The notes: generated by a model not told the origin, from the sequence alone. A DNA stretch of 64,000 nt from an uncultured Paraprevotella sp. (GCA_944321365.1 CALULA010000007.1:62001-126000), one strand, 5' to 3'. Shown: positions 16,824 through 26,014, counted from the first letter of the stretch. Translations and numbers: made by a program.

Positions 16824-17603
16824 ATGATGAAGACTAAAGCGGAAATCGTGGAAAATTGGCTGCCGCGTTATACGAAGCATGCGCTGTCGGATTTCGGACA
16901 GTATGTCCTGCTGACCAATTTCAACAACTATGTGGATATATTTTGCGACCAGTGCGGATTGTCATATCCCGGATATGAAGCCAATATGCGTATGGCCACA
17001 GCTGAAGACATCACGATTATTAACTTTGGCATGGGAAGTCCGAATGCTGCCATTATCATGGATCTGCTGAGTGCTGTCGCTCCGAAAGCCTGCCTCTTTT
17101 TGGGAAAATGCGGAGGCATTTCTGCAAAAACTCAGCTGGGCGACTTGATTCTGCCGCTGGCTGGCATACGAGGCGAAGGGACATCGAACGATTATTATCC
17201 GCCGGAAGTACCGGCATTGCCGGCTTTCATGTTGCAACGGGCCGTTTCTACAGCAGTCAGAAACGCGCAAAGAGACTATTGGACGGGAACGGTATACACC
17301 ACGAACCGTCGCATCTGGGAACATGATGAAAATTTCAAAACCTATTTGCGGGAGACCAGAGCGATGGCTGTAGACATGGAAACAGCTACTCTGTTTACCT
17401 GCGGTTTTGCCAATCATATCCCGACGGGGGCGTTGTTGCTGGTCTCTGATAACCCGATGACACCTGAGGGAGTTAAGACAACGGAAAGCGACAGCCGCGT
17501 GACGCGGAGCTTTGCACCGGAACATGTGGCGATAGGTATTGATGCGCTGAAGCTGATTATCGGTCAGCGTCAGACCGTAAAGCATCTGAAATTTGATTGG
17601 TAA
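16824..17603 (+). CDS. amn: AMP nucleosidase
   Basis: Cleaves AMP to adenine and ribose 5-phosphate, adjusting the purine pool. From ATG 16824 it is 259 aa, the short Bacteroidetes form that lacks the N-terminal regulatory domain of E. coli Amn. It has the nucleoside-phosphorylase fold motifs INFGMGSPNAAIIMDLL, LFLGKCGGIS, RGEGTSNDYYPPEVPALP and AVDMETATLFTCG, and ends VKHLKFDW like other members. ATG 16827 is an alternative start. holA follows after 22 nt. Confidence 0.95.
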   Translation: MMKTKAEIVENWLPRYTKHALSDFGQYVLLTNFNNYVDIFCDQCGLSYPGYEANMRMATAEDITIINFGMGSPNAAIIMDLLSAVAPKACLFLGKCGGISAKTQLGDLILPLAGIRGEGTSNDYYPPEVPALPAFMLQRAVSTAVRNAQRDYWTGTVYTTNRRIWEHDENFKTYLRETRAMAVDMETATLFTCGFANHIPTGALLLVSDNPMTPEGVKTTESDSRVTRSFAPEHVAIGIDALKLIIGQRQTVKHLKFDW

Positions 17604-17625
17604 AGGTGGAAAAAGGGAAAGACAG

Positions 17626-18651
17626 ATGGCTGTAAAGAAAGAAAATACGACGTATGAGGAGATCGTCCGTGCTGTGAGGGCAGGTTCGTTTGCCCCTATA
17701 TATTATCTGATGGGGGAAGAGGCTTATTATATAGACAAGTTGAGCGAGTTTATTGCCGATGCGGCATTGAAAGAAGAGGAGAGGGATTTCAATCTCACCG
17801 TGTGCTACGGCACAGACGTGACTGTCGATGAAGTCATCAATGCTGCCAGGCGTTTCCCTTTGATGGCCGACCGACAGGTGGTGTGGGTGCGCGAGGCACA
17901 GAGTATGCAGGGCAAGGAAAAGCTTTCCGCCTATTTGGAGAATCCTCAAATGTCTACGGTCCTGATATTTTGCCACAAGAACGGAGTGTTGGACAGAAGG
18001 AAGAAGCTGGCGACGGATATTCAGAAGAACGGTGTACTTTTTGAATCCAAGAAGTTTTATGAAAGCCAGCTTCCGGGATTCGTCACGTCTTATTTGCGCA
18101 GGAAAGGAATCAACATAGAATCCAATGCCGTGATGATGATTTGCGATTCGGTGGGAAACGATTTGTCGCGTCTTTCCAATGAATTGGATAAATTGGTGCT
18201 GGCATTGCCGGAAGGGGCGAACCGCATTGAGGCCGCTTTTGTAGAACAACATATAGGTGTAAGCAAAGATTTTAACAATTTTGAGCTGATATCTGCTTTT
18301 GTTGACAAGGATGTCTTGAAGGTGAACCGCATCGTAAAATATTTCAACGACAACCCTAAGAACTTCTCTTTACAGCTTACGGTCTCTACGCTGTTCGGAT
18401 TTTTCAGCAACCTGATGCTCGCTTATTATGCTCCTCAGCGTACGGAAGAGGGGATTGCCGACTGGATAGAACAGCCACGTTGGCAGGTGACGAAAAACAT
18501 TCTTCCGGCAATGCGAAAATATTCAGGCGTGAAAGTGATGCAGATAATTGAAAAGTTGCGTGAAACAGACGCAAAATCCAAAGGAATTGGCAACTCTATG
18601 GCTACTCCTGGTGACCTTTTGAAGGAACTTTCCTACTTCATTTTGCATTGA
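17626..18651 (+). CDS. holA: DNA polymerase III subunit delta
   Basis: Clamp-loader subunit that opens the beta clamp during replication. 341 aa from ATG 17626. The pattern FAPIYYLMGEEAYYIDKLSE at the N-terminus, VVWVREAQSM, VLIFCHKNGVLDRRKKL and the C-terminal helical domain with SLQLTVSTLFGFFSNLMLAYY match HolA. The frame is open upstream to 17593, but conserved sequence begins after the 17626 Met. It follows amn closely and is likely co-transcribed. Confidence 0.93.
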   Translation: MAVKKENTTYEEIVRAVRAGSFAPIYYLMGEEAYYIDKLSEFIADAALKEEERDFNLTVCYGTDVTVDEVINAARRFPLMADRQVVWVREAQSMQGKEKLSAYLENPQMSTVLIFCHKNGVLDRRKKLATDIQKNGVLFESKKFYESQLPGFVTSYLRRKGINIESNAVMMICDSVGNDLSRLSNELDKLVLALPEGANRIEAAFVEQHIGVSKDFNNFELISAFVDKDVLKVNRIVKYFNDNPKNFSLQLTVSTLFGFFSNLMLAYYAPQRTEEGIADWIEQPRWQVTKNILPAMRKYSGVKVMQIIEKLRETDAKSKGIGNSMATPGDLLKELSYFILH

Positions 18652-19333
18652 AAAAGGCCTTTTTTATTCTATTTCGTCTGCTTCCCCGTTTGTTAAAAAG
18701 TAAGCTATAATACGTAATTTATAGGAGGTTACGCTGAAACATGCGTGCTGAGATTTGCGTATTTTGTGCTTTTCCTGCCCTTGGATAGGAATTCTTCAGC
18801 CATGAAAAAACGGTGATTTTTCTTCGTTCCTCTGATTTATATTATGATTTATTTGCATTCACGATTTGATATTTCTTCTCTATAAATTTATATTTTGCAT
18901 TCATATATGTAATTTACGCCTCAGGTTGCTGCTTACAGAAGCTATGTTTTATATTTGTAACAAGATTTCATATTTTTGATTTATGTGAATGTTTGAATAT
19001 GTAAACGTATATTTATTCTTCCGCTTTTCTGTATATTATTTTGCTGATAACCAAATAAATTCACTTATTTATGCATGCGAAAATATAATGTATGCAGATT
19101 GTTTCTTTTGATTTTTGAGCATTTTTGTTTTATGTTTATTGCATGAATTTATAACTTTAATGAAACCAATCTATTGTGCTAATTTGCTGTTTTTATGCTG
19201 CAATCTGTATTGTGGCAGCAGGCAATGATGTGTATTTATAAAGGTAAATAGGCCGACCTGTATGCGATAATCTCATAAATCACAAAGTTTAACCATTTTG
19301 ATTTTGTAAATCACACTTCTTGATTTATTTTTG
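18652..19333. other. AT-rich gene-free region upstream of the XRE regulator
   Basis: About 680 nt, much richer in A and T than the rest of the window, with no supported gene on either strand. Frequent TATTT/ATTTAT and TTTGCAT runs were seen but no clean inverted repeat or tandem array. It could be a long leader, a curved or silenced segment, or decayed DNA. Confidence 0.6.
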
Positions 19334-19364
19334 TTGTCTGGTATTGTTTTATTCTTTATCTTTG
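19334..19364 (+). promoter_or_regulatory. Promoter of the XRE-family gene
   Basis: TTG (19334-19336) is 20 nt upstream of TATCTTTG (19357-19364), a good -33/-7 pair, 55 nt before ATG 19419. An AGGAGG-like stretch (ATAGGAGGAAC) precedes the start. Confidence 0.7.
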
Positions 19365-19418
19365 TAAACGTATTCTATATCCTGATTAGTCCATATAAAA
19401 TAGGAGGAACGTGAAGAA

Positions 19419-19916
19419 ATGATGAAAGAACGGATAATGCAGATTATGCACAAGGAGAATATGACCCAGCAAGATTTTGCCAAAGCCATTGAGGTGTCGC
19501 CTGCATCATTGTCTAATATTTTCAATGGCAAGACGAACCCTACCAATAACCATGTAAATGCCATTCACCGCCGGTTTCCCAATATCAGCATCAATTGGCT
19601 GATGTTCGGTGAGGGGGATATGTATACAACTGTTTCAGATGAAACCAAACAGCAGGAAGGACTCTTTTCCGCGACCGGATCGGACGAGCGAGAGGAGGTC
19701 ATATCGCAAACGGGTGGAGTCCGGATGGAAGAGCGGACGGAGTCTGTGATGTCTCCGAAAACTCAGGAGTGTTCGGATGCATCGGGCGATGACCAGATGC
19801 TGGGAAAGCCCGTTACGGTGGTGCGTGAGGTGGTAAAATATGTTGATAAACCTCAGCGAAAAATCACGGAAATCAGAATTTTCTTCGATGATGGAACATT
19901 TGAGGTGTTCAGTTGA
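19419..19916 (+). CDS. XRE-family helix-turn-helix DNA-binding protein
   Basis: 165-aa protein. Residues 1-65 form a Cro/CI-type HTH: ENMTQQDFAKAIEVSPASLSN and IFNGKTNPTNNHVNAIHRRF, followed by PNISINWLMFGEGDMY, the usual Bacteroidetes continuation. The middle (70-125) is polar and low in order. The C-terminus (VREVVKYVDKPQRKITEIRIFFDDGTFEVF) is a conserved tail of this subgroup, quoted here as REVVKYVDKPQRKITEIRIF. The target is unknown. ATG 19422 is an alternative start. A 22-nt phased array lies in the next gap. Confidence 0.88.
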   Translation: MMKERIMQIMHKENMTQQDFAKAIEVSPASLSNIFNGKTNPTNNHVNAIHRRFPNISINWLMFGEGDMYTTVSDETKQQEGLFSATGSDEREEVISQTGGVRMEERTESVMSPKTQECSDASGDDQMLGKPVTVVREVVKYVDKPQRKITEIRIFFDDGTFEVFS

Positions 19917-20038
19917 AAATGTGATAAAAAACAGACATTTTTACTTCTTTTAGCTGAACGTGCTGTGTGCTGAGGGAGCTGTTGCAGGCAAGTCCTGCGA
20001 TGGCTCGTTAAGGCTTGTATTCTTATATATATTTTTTT

Positions 20039-20148
20039 ATGCGCACAAGCGGTGGTTTTCTTGCGCACAAATGGTGGCATTCTTGCGCACAAGCGGTGGC
20101 GTTCTTGCGCACAAGCGGTGCCTTTCTTGCGCAAGAGCGGGAGGCTTG
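20039..20148. repeat. 22-nt phased array B (5 units, near-identical)
   Basis: GCGC centres at 20041, 20063, 20085, 20107 and 20129, all 22 nt apart. Units 2-4 are nearly identical (core TTGCGCAC then AAGCGGTGG), so this array looks recently expanded. The last core is TTGCGCAA. It lies between the XRE gene and the pyrK promoter. The rest of the 19917-20280 gap holds no gene. Confidence 0.9.
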
Positions 20149-20242
20149 TCGGGCATGAGGTCTGGATGTGGCCCGTCCGGAAGCCGTAAGTGGAGTCGCC
20201 TTTTTTCTGTCTGGATGTTGCTTTTAATTGGCGGTCATTTTG

Positions 20243-20250
20243 TATCTTTG
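20243..20250 (+). promoter_or_regulatory. -7 box TATCTTTG for pyrK-pyrD
   Basis: TATCTTTG lies 30 nt before the pyrK ATG. Upstream TTG at 20217 is spaced 23 nt, slightly long for a -33. Confidence 0.6.
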
Positions 20251-20280
20251 TGAAAGTTTGGAATCCATTTTATCAAGTTT

Positions 20281-21054
20281 ATGAGAAAATATGTGTTAGA
20301 CCTGACCCTGAAGTCGAACGAGCGTCTGCGTGAGGGCTATTTCCTGTTGAAGTTGACCGACGGGAATCCTTTGCCACCGATGGAGCCGGGACAGTTTGCG
20401 GAGCTGAAAGTAGACGGTTCCGAGACGACTTTTCTGCGTCGTCCCATTTCTATTAATTATGTGGACGAACAGCAGAATGAGGTGTGGTTTTTGGTACATG
20501 AGGTGGGCGACGGTACACGTCGTTTGGGAACTTTGGTCGCAGGCGACCGCCTGAATGTGGTGTTGCCTTTGGGGCATGGGTTTACGATGCCCTCTTCGGC
20601 TTCTGAAAGATACCTGCTGGTGGGTGGAGGCGTCGGTACGGCTCCGTTGCTCTATATGGGAAAGCGGATGGCCGAGGCCGGATGCCGGCCAACGTTCTTG
20701 CTGGGCGGCCGTTCAGCCGGCGACCTGATGCAGCTGGACATGTTCCGCGCGTTAGGCGATGTCTGCATCACGACCGAAGACGGTTCGGCGGGTGAGCGCG
20801 GTTTTGTGACGCATCACTCCGTGTTGTCTGCCGCCAGTTTTGACCGTATTGCCGTGTGCGGGCCTAAACCTATGATGAAGGCCGTGGCCGCGTATGCCCG
20901 AAGCAAGGGAACGGAGTGCGAGGTGTCGTTGGAGAATATGATGGCCTGCGGAGTGGGCGCATGTCTTTGCTGTGTGGAGAAGACTACGGAGGGGCATGTC
21001 TGTGTGTGCAAAGAAGGACCAGTGTTTAATATAAATCGGTTGTTATGGCAGTAG
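20281..21054 (+). CDS. pyrK: Dihydroorotate dehydrogenase electron-transfer subunit
   Basis: Electron-transfer partner of class 1B dihydroorotate dehydrogenase; passes electrons from FMN of PyrD to NAD+ in pyrimidine synthesis. 257 aa: FAD-binding [15 protein letters not shown]-binding [19 protein letters not shown], and a C-terminal [2Fe-2S] site [16 protein letters not shown] with the later Cys of [12 protein letters not shown]. It overlaps pyrD by 10 nt. Confidence 0.96.
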   Translation: MRKYVLDLTLKSNERLREGYFLLKLTDGNPLPPMEPGQFAELKVDGSETTFLRRPISINYVDEQQNEVWFLVHEVGDGTRRLGTLVAGDRLNVVLPLGHGFTMPSSASERYLLVGGGVGTAPLLYMGKRMAEAGCRPTFLLGGRSAGDLMQLDMFRALGDVCITTEDGSAGERGFVTHHSVLSAASFDRIAVCGPKPMMKAVAAYARSKGTECEVSLENMMACGVGACLCCVEKTTEGHVCVCKEGPVFNINRLLWQ

Positions 21055-21959
21055 ACTTGAGTGTGAATATCGGGGATTTGTTTTTGAAGAATCCGGTAAT
21101 GACCGCTTCCGGCACGTTCGGATATGGTTTGGAGTTTGCGGATTTCATTCCCTTGGAAGCATTGGGGGGAATCATTGTGAAGGGCACGACTTTGCATCCG
21201 CGTGAGGGAAACCCCTATCCGCGTATGGTGGAGACACCGCAGGGTATGCTGAATTGTGTCGGTCTGCAAAACAAAGGCGTGGATTATTTTTGCAGCCACA
21301 TCTATCCACAGATAAAGGATATAAATACGAACATGATAGTCAATGTCTCCGGGTCGTGTCCGGAAGACTATGCAGAGTGTGCGGAACGTATCAATGAGTT
21401 GGAATGCATACCGGCCATAGAGCTGAACATATCCTGTCCTAACGTGAAGCAGGGAGGAATGGCCTTTGGTGTGACGGCTGAGGGAGCGGCCTCGGTGGTC
21501 AAGGCTGTCAGGGCGGTTTATGACAAGACGCTGATTGTAAAGCTCTCGCCCAATGTGACGGACATTGCCGGGATTGCCCGCAGTGTGGAAGATGCCGGTG
21601 CTGACGCTGTGAGTCTGATTAATACCCTGATGGGGATGGTTATCGACATAGAGCGTCGCCGCCCTGTGTTGTCCATTTCTACGGGAGGACTGAGCGGTCC
21701 GGCGGTTCGTCCGATAGCAGTGCGTATGGTGTGGCAAGTGGCTCAGGCTGTGAAGATACCGGTCGTAGGGCTGGGCGGCATCATGAATGCGCGTGATGCT
21801 GTGGAGTTTCTGTTGGCCGGAGCGTCGGCCATTGAGATTGGTACGGCCAATTTCATCGATCCGACGGTGACGCTGAAAGTGATTCGCGGCATTGAGGATT
21901 ATCTGGAGCGGCACGGTTGCCGGAGTGTGCGTGAGATTATCGGTGCGATGGAGTGCTGA
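21045..21959 (+). CDS. pyrD: Dihydroorotate dehydrogenase, class 1B catalytic subunit
   Basis: Oxidises dihydroorotate to orotate; FMN TIM barrel, cytosolic. 304 aa, with [30 protein letters not shown], the active-site-loop motif [13 protein letters not shown] (catalytic Cys of class 1), [10 protein letters not shown] and the FMN phosphate site [20 protein letters not shown]. The overlap with pyrK indicates a fixed NAD-dependent PyrDK complex. Confidence 0.96.
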   Translation: MAVDLSVNIGDLFLKNPVMTASGTFGYGLEFADFIPLEALGGIIVKGTTLHPREGNPYPRMVETPQGMLNCVGLQNKGVDYFCSHIYPQIKDINTNMIVNVSGSCPEDYAECAERINELECIPAIELNISCPNVKQGGMAFGVTAEGAASVVKAVRAVYDKTLIVKLSPNVTDIAGIARSVEDAGADAVSLINTLMGMVIDIERRRPVLSISTGGLSGPAVRPIAVRMVWQVAQAVKIPVVGLGGIMNARDAVEFLLAGASAIEIGTANFIDPTVTLKVIRGIEDYLERHGCRSVREIIGAMEC

Positions 21960-22064
21960 TTTCTCGCGCAAATAGGTCTTTCCCTATGCATTTATGGGGA
22001 TTTCCTTTTGCCGGCAGGCTGATTTTTTGCCACTTTTGTGAAACAATCAAAAACAAACTGGCTT

Positions 22065-22652
22065 ATGGAATGGACAAAATGTTGCAAATGGATGTGGGCT
22101 TTTTGCATGGCGGTCCTGCTGGCCGGATGCGGGCCTGACGATTCCTATCGGGGTTATCTGTTGTCCGGACGTTGGTTCGGCGATCTGGGTATGATGGTCT
22201 ACGGAGAGCCTGCCATAGGGTCGGATCTCGAATTTGTTCCGTATGATTACGGCGGTGGAACGCAAGGGTATGGTTATGAGACAGACTATTATTATGGCTG
22301 GCACGGAAGGGTGGAGATGGTGGAGCACTATTTCACGTGGATGGTGAGGAACGGCATCATTTATCTTCGTTTCGACAATCCGGATTTGAACTGTAATATC
22401 CGGGATTACAGTCTGTCTGCCGATTATTTTGAAGGCTATATGGACGGTGTGTATTCCTCTACGTGGTTTACTTTGCGCAACTACGACCGTTATTGGTACG
22501 ACTACGGCTATTTCAGCAGCTACTATTACCGTACTAGGGGTATCGCAGACACTGTGGAGGCGAAAGGGGAAGAAGCCTGCAGGGCTGTTCCGAAGTGTGA
22601 ACGGAAAGTGAACATGCGTGAGCGGCCGGATACTGGGCTTTCCGTGCAATAA
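22065..22652 (+). CDS. Tyr/Gly-rich lipoprotein of unknown function
   Basis: 195 aa from ATG 22065. The signal ends with the lipobox LLAGC followed by GPDD; the +2 Gly and acidic residues are compatible with surface export in Bacteroidetes. The mature part is rich in Tyr, Asp and Trp (YDYGGGTQGYGYETDYYYG; YFTWMVRNGIIYLRFDNPDL). I recall similar Bacteroides lipoproteins but know no function. It lies 105 nt after pyrD. The C-terminal 25 residues look poorly conserved. Confidence 0.7.
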   Translation: MEWTKCCKWMWAFCMAVLLAGCGPDDSYRGYLLSGRWFGDLGMMVYGEPAIGSDLEFVPYDYGGGTQGYGYETDYYYGWHGRVEMVEHYFTWMVRNGIIYLRFDNPDLNCNIRDYSLSADYFEGYMDGVYSSTWFTLRNYDRYWYDYGYFSSYYYRTRGIADTVEAKGEEACRAVPKCERKVNMRERPDTGLSVQ

Positions 22653-22690
22653 TCCGCTGTGGCATATTTTTTTGTGGAGATATATACAGA

Positions 22691-22735
22691 AAGAGAGCCT
22701 GCCGGACTGTTTTCAGACAGTGGCAGGCTCTCTTT
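22691..22735. terminator. Bidirectional terminator hairpin
   Basis: Outer arms AAGAGAGCCTGCC and GGCAGGCTCTCTT pair around an inner ACTG/CAGT stem. It lies between the convergent lipoprotein and thioesterase genes. The + side ends in CTCTCTTTC. Confidence 0.8.
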
Positions 22736-22779
22736 CGTATTGATGCAGGATGAATGCAGACGGCACACGGGCGGAGGCA

Positions 22780-23157
22780 TTATGCCTCTTTCACTTTAGC
22801 CATGAACTTCTTTTTGTCCACGATGAATCTCAGATGTTCGCCTTCGCCTATCGTACCTTGGCCGTCTTGGGCCGTGACTTTAAACGTCAGTTTTCGTCCT
22901 TCGACAGCCGTGAGTACGGCGGTTGCGCTTACGGTTTGTCCTTTTGCCGTAGGTTTCAGGTGAGAAGAGCTGATATGCCCTCCCACAGTCGTGCAGTCGT
23001 CTGTCAGATGGTCCTTTACGGCCAGCATGGCAGCATTTTCCATCAATGCCAGCATGGCCGGAGTGGCCAGTACCTCCAAATCACCGCTTCCCATACAGGC
23101 AGCCAGATGTTTTTCATCTACAACCAGTGTGCTGGTGTGCGTCAGTCCTGTTTCCAT
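22780..23157 (-). CDS. Hot-dog thioesterase, FlK-like
   Basis: 125-aa small acyl-CoA thioesterase. The pattern VLATPAMLALMENAAMLAV (Thr and Glu), then VGGHISSSHLKPTAKGQTV (His) matches the fluoroacetyl-CoA thioesterase-type hot-dog proteins, which in most bacteria act on unknown acyl-CoA. No operon partner with a clear metabolic hint; the small membrane protein lies 41 nt upstream and may share its transcript. Confidence 0.82.
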   Translation of the reverse strand: METGLTHTSTLVVDEKHLAACMGSGDLEVLATPAMLALMENAAMLAVKDHLTDDCTTVGGHISSSHLKPTAKGQTVSATAVLTAVEGRKLTFKVTAQDGQGTIGEGEHLRFIVDKKKFMAKVKEA

Positions 23158-23198
23158 TTCTCTTGTTGCAATTTGTTTTAATGTTCCTTTTTAACAGA

Positions 23199-23381
23199 TC
23201 AGCAAGTAGCCCGTGCGTGGAAATCACCTTTATCAAACCACATGGATGTGCTGGACATGAATAAATCGTTGTTCAGCTTTGATTCCTTGTGCATTCCGGT
23301 GAGCATGACTACTGCGAAGAGTACTACGAGCACTGCTGCCATCAGTATTATGGCGAACAGTATTACATTCAATGTCATCAT
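23199..23381 (-). CDS. Predicted small membrane protein, 60 aa
   Basis: A strong N-terminal membrane helix (LNVILFAIILMAAVLVVLFA) is followed by a short polar tail ending SMWFDKGDFHARATC. A -7 box about 100 nt upstream on the same strand and the position before the thioesterase gene support it. ATG 23381 or 23378 may be used. No function recognised; composition alone makes this moderately likely to be a real gene. Confidence 0.5.
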   Translation of the reverse strand: MMTLNVILFAIILMAAVLVVLFAVVMLTGMHKESKLNNDLFMSSTSMWFDKGDFHARATC

Positions 23382-23482
23382 AATCTTTTTACCTTTAAAT
23401 GAAACAATCTTATTTACCTTAAACTCCTTTTTATCTTACAGCCTTCTCTTCACGGCTGTGTATCTTTCTCATTTATCACATT

Positions 23483-23491
23483 GCAAAGTTA
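23483..23491 (-). promoter_or_regulatory. -7 box TAACTTTGC before the small membrane protein gene
   Basis: The minus strand reads TAACTTTGC about 100 nt upstream of the 23381 start, giving a leader of roughly 95 nt. Confidence 0.55.
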
Positions 23492-23609
23492 AAACCAAAA
23501 ACATAGTTGACTGCCATGCTCCGGCCGGATATTGTGGATTTTGTGTGAATAATTGACCTAAGTCAAGAAAAATGTCCCGTATTGTTACGCATGGATTACG
23601 GGGAAACGT

Positions 23610-23636
23610 CATTTTGGCATGGAGCGTGTCAAAATG
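23610..23636. other. Imperfect inverted repeat after the MFS gene
   Basis: The arms CATTTTGGCA and TGTCAAAATG pair at 9 of 10 positions around a 7-nt loop, 28 nt past the MFS stop codon. It may act as a weak terminator or a binding site. Confidence 0.4.
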
Positions 23637-23663
23637 GCAGAACCGACAGAAGGAATAGTCTTT

Positions 23664-24860
23664 TCAGCGTACTTTGTTGCGGTGAAAATGGGGGCTGACG
23701 TAAAAATTGAAGAACAGCATGGAGATAATGCAGAGCACGCTCCCGAACAAATATACAGCATCAAAGGCAAAGTGTTGCGCAATATAACCTCCTGATGAAA
23801 TGCCCAGACCGATGCCTACGTCCCAGGAAGTCAGGTAAGTGCTGGTGGCTGTCCCGCGCTGGTTGTTGGGAGCCAGATTGACATATAGTGTGTTGTAAGC
23901 CGGAAACATGACTCCGAAGCCGATTCCGAGCATGAATGGCACGAGATAGAATACAAAAGCACACCAGAACGTGCTGAATGTGATAATGTGAGCACAGCAG
24001 GACAAGAGGAAGAAAGCTACAATGACGACATAAAAGCCGTAGGAAATGATTTGGGTGATATAGCCGCGGTCTACATACTTCCCGGCAAAGATGCGGCTCA
24101 CTCCCATGCCTGCCGCCATAAGCGTGAAGAAGAAACCGGAGGGTACGTCCAGACCTATCTCACGTGCATACACAGCCACGTAGTTCGTTGTGGCTCCATA
24201 GGGGATGGAGAGCATCAGCAGGGCAATACCGGCGGGGATGCCTTTCAGCAGAATAAAGCGGTCGAGCGAGACGGGCGGACGTCTCACCGGTGTCTTTCGG
24301 GGAGCCTTGACGGCCAATGCAGACAAGAGTCCGAGGGCGCACGACAGCAAGCCTATACTGAAGATATGGTTATAGCTCAGATGAGAATCGTGCAGAAACA
24401 GTCCGGTCATGGGGCCTATGCTCATCGCTATGTTGTTGGTCAGGCCATAATAGCCTAACGCTTCGCCCCGGCGACTGGACGGAGTGATGTCGATGACCAG
24501 CGTATTTCCACCTACTGTGACGGTTCCGAATGCGATGCCGTGTACAATGCGCAGCAAGATGAACAGCGAAAGAAATGCCGACAGAATATAACCTAAGAAT
24601 ACACTGGTGAATAAAGAGAAAGCAGCGATGTAGATGGGTTTGCGCGGAAATCCGTCATAAAGATAACCCATGAACGGTCGGGCGCACAAAGCGGAGACCG
24701 TATAGCAGCTTAAAATCGTGCCGATGGCGGCCTCGCTACAGGAAAAGTTTTCTTTTAAATAGAACGGTAAGACCGGAACCAGCAGCCAAAATCCGAAGTA
24801 AAGCAGGAAATTGGCTGCCAGTATGCAAATGAAACTGCGTGTGATAAGCCGGTCTTTCAC
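23664..24860 (-). CDS. MFS transporter
   Basis: 398-aa inner-membrane permease with about 12 helices. The loop 2-3 motif region reads ARPFMGYLYDGFPRKPIYI, and SSRRGEALGYYGLTNNIAMSIGP matches sugar/drug-efflux MFS proteins. It starts 5 nt after the pheS stop, so it is translated from the pheS message. Substrate unknown; the link to pheS recurs in Bacteroides but need not be functional. Confidence 0.9.
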   Translation of the reverse strand: MKDRLITRSFICILAANFLLYFGFWLLVPVLPFYLKENFSCSEAAIGTILSCYTVSALCARPFMGYLYDGFPRKPIYIAAFSLFTSVFLGYILSAFLSLFILLRIVHGIAFGTVTVGGNTLVIDITPSSRRGEALGYYGLTNNIAMSIGPMTGLFLHDSHLSYNHIFSIGLLSCALGLLSALAVKAPRKTPVRRPPVSLDRFILLKGIPAGIALLMLSIPYGATTNYVAVYAREIGLDVPSGFFFTLMAAGMGVSRIFAGKYVDRGYITQIISYGFYVVIVAFFLLSCCAHIITFSTFWCAFVFYLVPFMLGIGFGVMFPAYNTLYVNLAPNNQRGTATSTYLTSWDVGIGLGISSGGYIAQHFAFDAVYLFGSVLCIISMLFFNFYVSPHFHRNKVR

Positions 24861-24865
24861 CGCAT

Positions 24866-25885
24866 TTAATTGGCTGAAATAAATTCTTCAAGGAAACGAG
24901 TGTCGTTTTCAGAGAACATACGCAGATCTTTTACCTTATATTTAAGGTTCGCTATACGCTCAATACCCATGCCGAAAGCATAGCCCGTATAAATCTTGCT
25001 GTCTATGCCATTAGCGTCTAATACCGCAGGATCTACCATGCCGCATCCCAGGATCTCTACCCATCCTGTGTGTTTGCAGAACGAACATCCCTTGCCGCCG
25101 CAGATGTCGCAGCTGATGTCCATTTCGGCCGATGGCTCTGTAAAGGGGAAGTATGACGGGCGCAGACGGATTTGTGTGTCCTTGCCGAACATTTCTCTGG
25201 CAAAGAGCAGCAGCACTTGTTTCAGGTCGGTGAACGATACGTTTTTGTCGACATACAGCCCTTCTACCTGGTGGAAGAAACAGTGTGCACGGGCAGAGAT
25301 GGCTTCATTGCGGTATACACGTCCCGGACAGATGACCCGGATGGGCGGTTGCTGCCTTTCCATGACTCTGGCCTGCACGGATGAAGTATGTGAACGGAGT
25401 ACAATGTCTGGATGTGCTTCTACAAAGAATGTGTCCTGCATGTCGCGTGCCGGATGATCATCGGCAAAGTTCATGGATGAATATACGTGCCAGTCATCTT
25501 CCACTTCCGGACCTTCGGCCAGGGTGAAGCCCAGACGTGCGAAGATGTCGACTATTTCATTCTTGACGATGGTGAGCGGATGTCGTGTTCCAAGGGCTAT
25601 AGGATAGGCCGTACGGGTCAGATCCAGCTCATCAGCCTGACTGTCATTGGTTTCTGCCGCATCTTTCAATGCAGAGATCTTTTCCTGAGTCTTGTTCTTC
25701 AAATCGTTCAGTTTCATACCCACTTCCTTCTTCATCTCGGCAGGTACGTTCCTGAAATCGGTCATAAGAGCATTGATAACTCCTTTCTTACTCAGGTATT
25801 TGATGCGCAGGGCTTCCACTTCTTCCGCGCTGGAAGCACTTAGCTTTTCAACCTCTTCCAGAAGTTTCTGTATTTTCTCCAACAT
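24866..25885 (-). CDS. pheS: Phenylalanyl-tRNA synthetase alpha subunit
   Basis: Catalytic alpha subunit of the class II enzyme that charges tRNA-Phe. 339 aa: N-terminal coiled coil (LSKKGVINALMTDFRNVP), then class II motif 2 VYRNEAISARAHCFFHQVEG and motif 3 GYAFGMGIERIANLKY, with phenylalanine-pocket residues near ILGCGMVDPAVL. A Cys cluster CDICGGKGCSFCKHTGW is typical of Bacteroidetes PheS. pheT is not adjacent in this window. Confidence 0.97.
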   Translation of the reverse strand: MLEKIQKLLEEVEKLSASSAEEVEALRIKYLSKKGVINALMTDFRNVPAEMKKEVGMKLNDLKNKTQEKISALKDAAETNDSQADELDLTRTAYPIALGTRHPLTIVKNEIVDIFARLGFTLAEGPEVEDDWHVYSSMNFADDHPARDMQDTFFVEAHPDIVLRSHTSSVQARVMERQQPPIRVICPGRVYRNEAISARAHCFFHQVEGLYVDKNVSFTDLKQVLLLFAREMFGKDTQIRLRPSYFPFTEPSAEMDISCDICGGKGCSFCKHTGWVEILGCGMVDPAVLDANGIDSKIYTGYAFGMGIERIANLKYKVKDLRMFSENDTRFLEEFISAN

Positions 25886-25920
25886 AATCTTTGATAATAA
25901 AGTTCTCTATGAAAAAACAT

Positions 25921-25929
25921 GCAAAGGTA
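25921..25929 (-). promoter_or_regulatory. -7 box TACCTTTGC for pheS-MFS
   Basis: The minus strand reads TACCTTTGC, 35 nt before the pheS start. No tRNA-dependent attenuator was recognised. Confidence 0.65.
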
Positions 25930-25948
25930 ATCATTTATCCTTAAAAAG

Positions 25949-25980
25949 TTGTCTCTTTTGAAAATAAAAGTGTACTTTTG
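25949..25980 (+). promoter_or_regulatory. Promoter of the DUF4348-like/murB run
   Basis: TTG (25949-25951) and TACTTTTG (25973-25980) are 21 nt apart. The -7 box lies 34 nt before ATG 26015 and rules out the upstream in-frame start. Confidence 0.65.
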
Positions 25981-26014
25981 CATGATTTTGAGTAGGAGCG
26001 TATCCTGTGTTAGT

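Noticed and set aside
18646..18668. A/T-flanked GGCC palindrome after holA as a terminator
   Set aside because: A run of A, GGCC and a run of T gives a stem without a proper GC-rich part; evidence is too weak.
20039..20148. CRISPR array for the 22-nt phased repeats
   Set aside because: The repeat core is only about 8 nt with ~14-nt spacers, much shorter than any CRISPR unit, and no cas gene is present.
20814..21971. 385-aa minus-strand open frame over pyrK/pyrD
   Set aside because: Composition is His/Arg-rich without motifs; it mirrors two clear pyr genes on the + strand.
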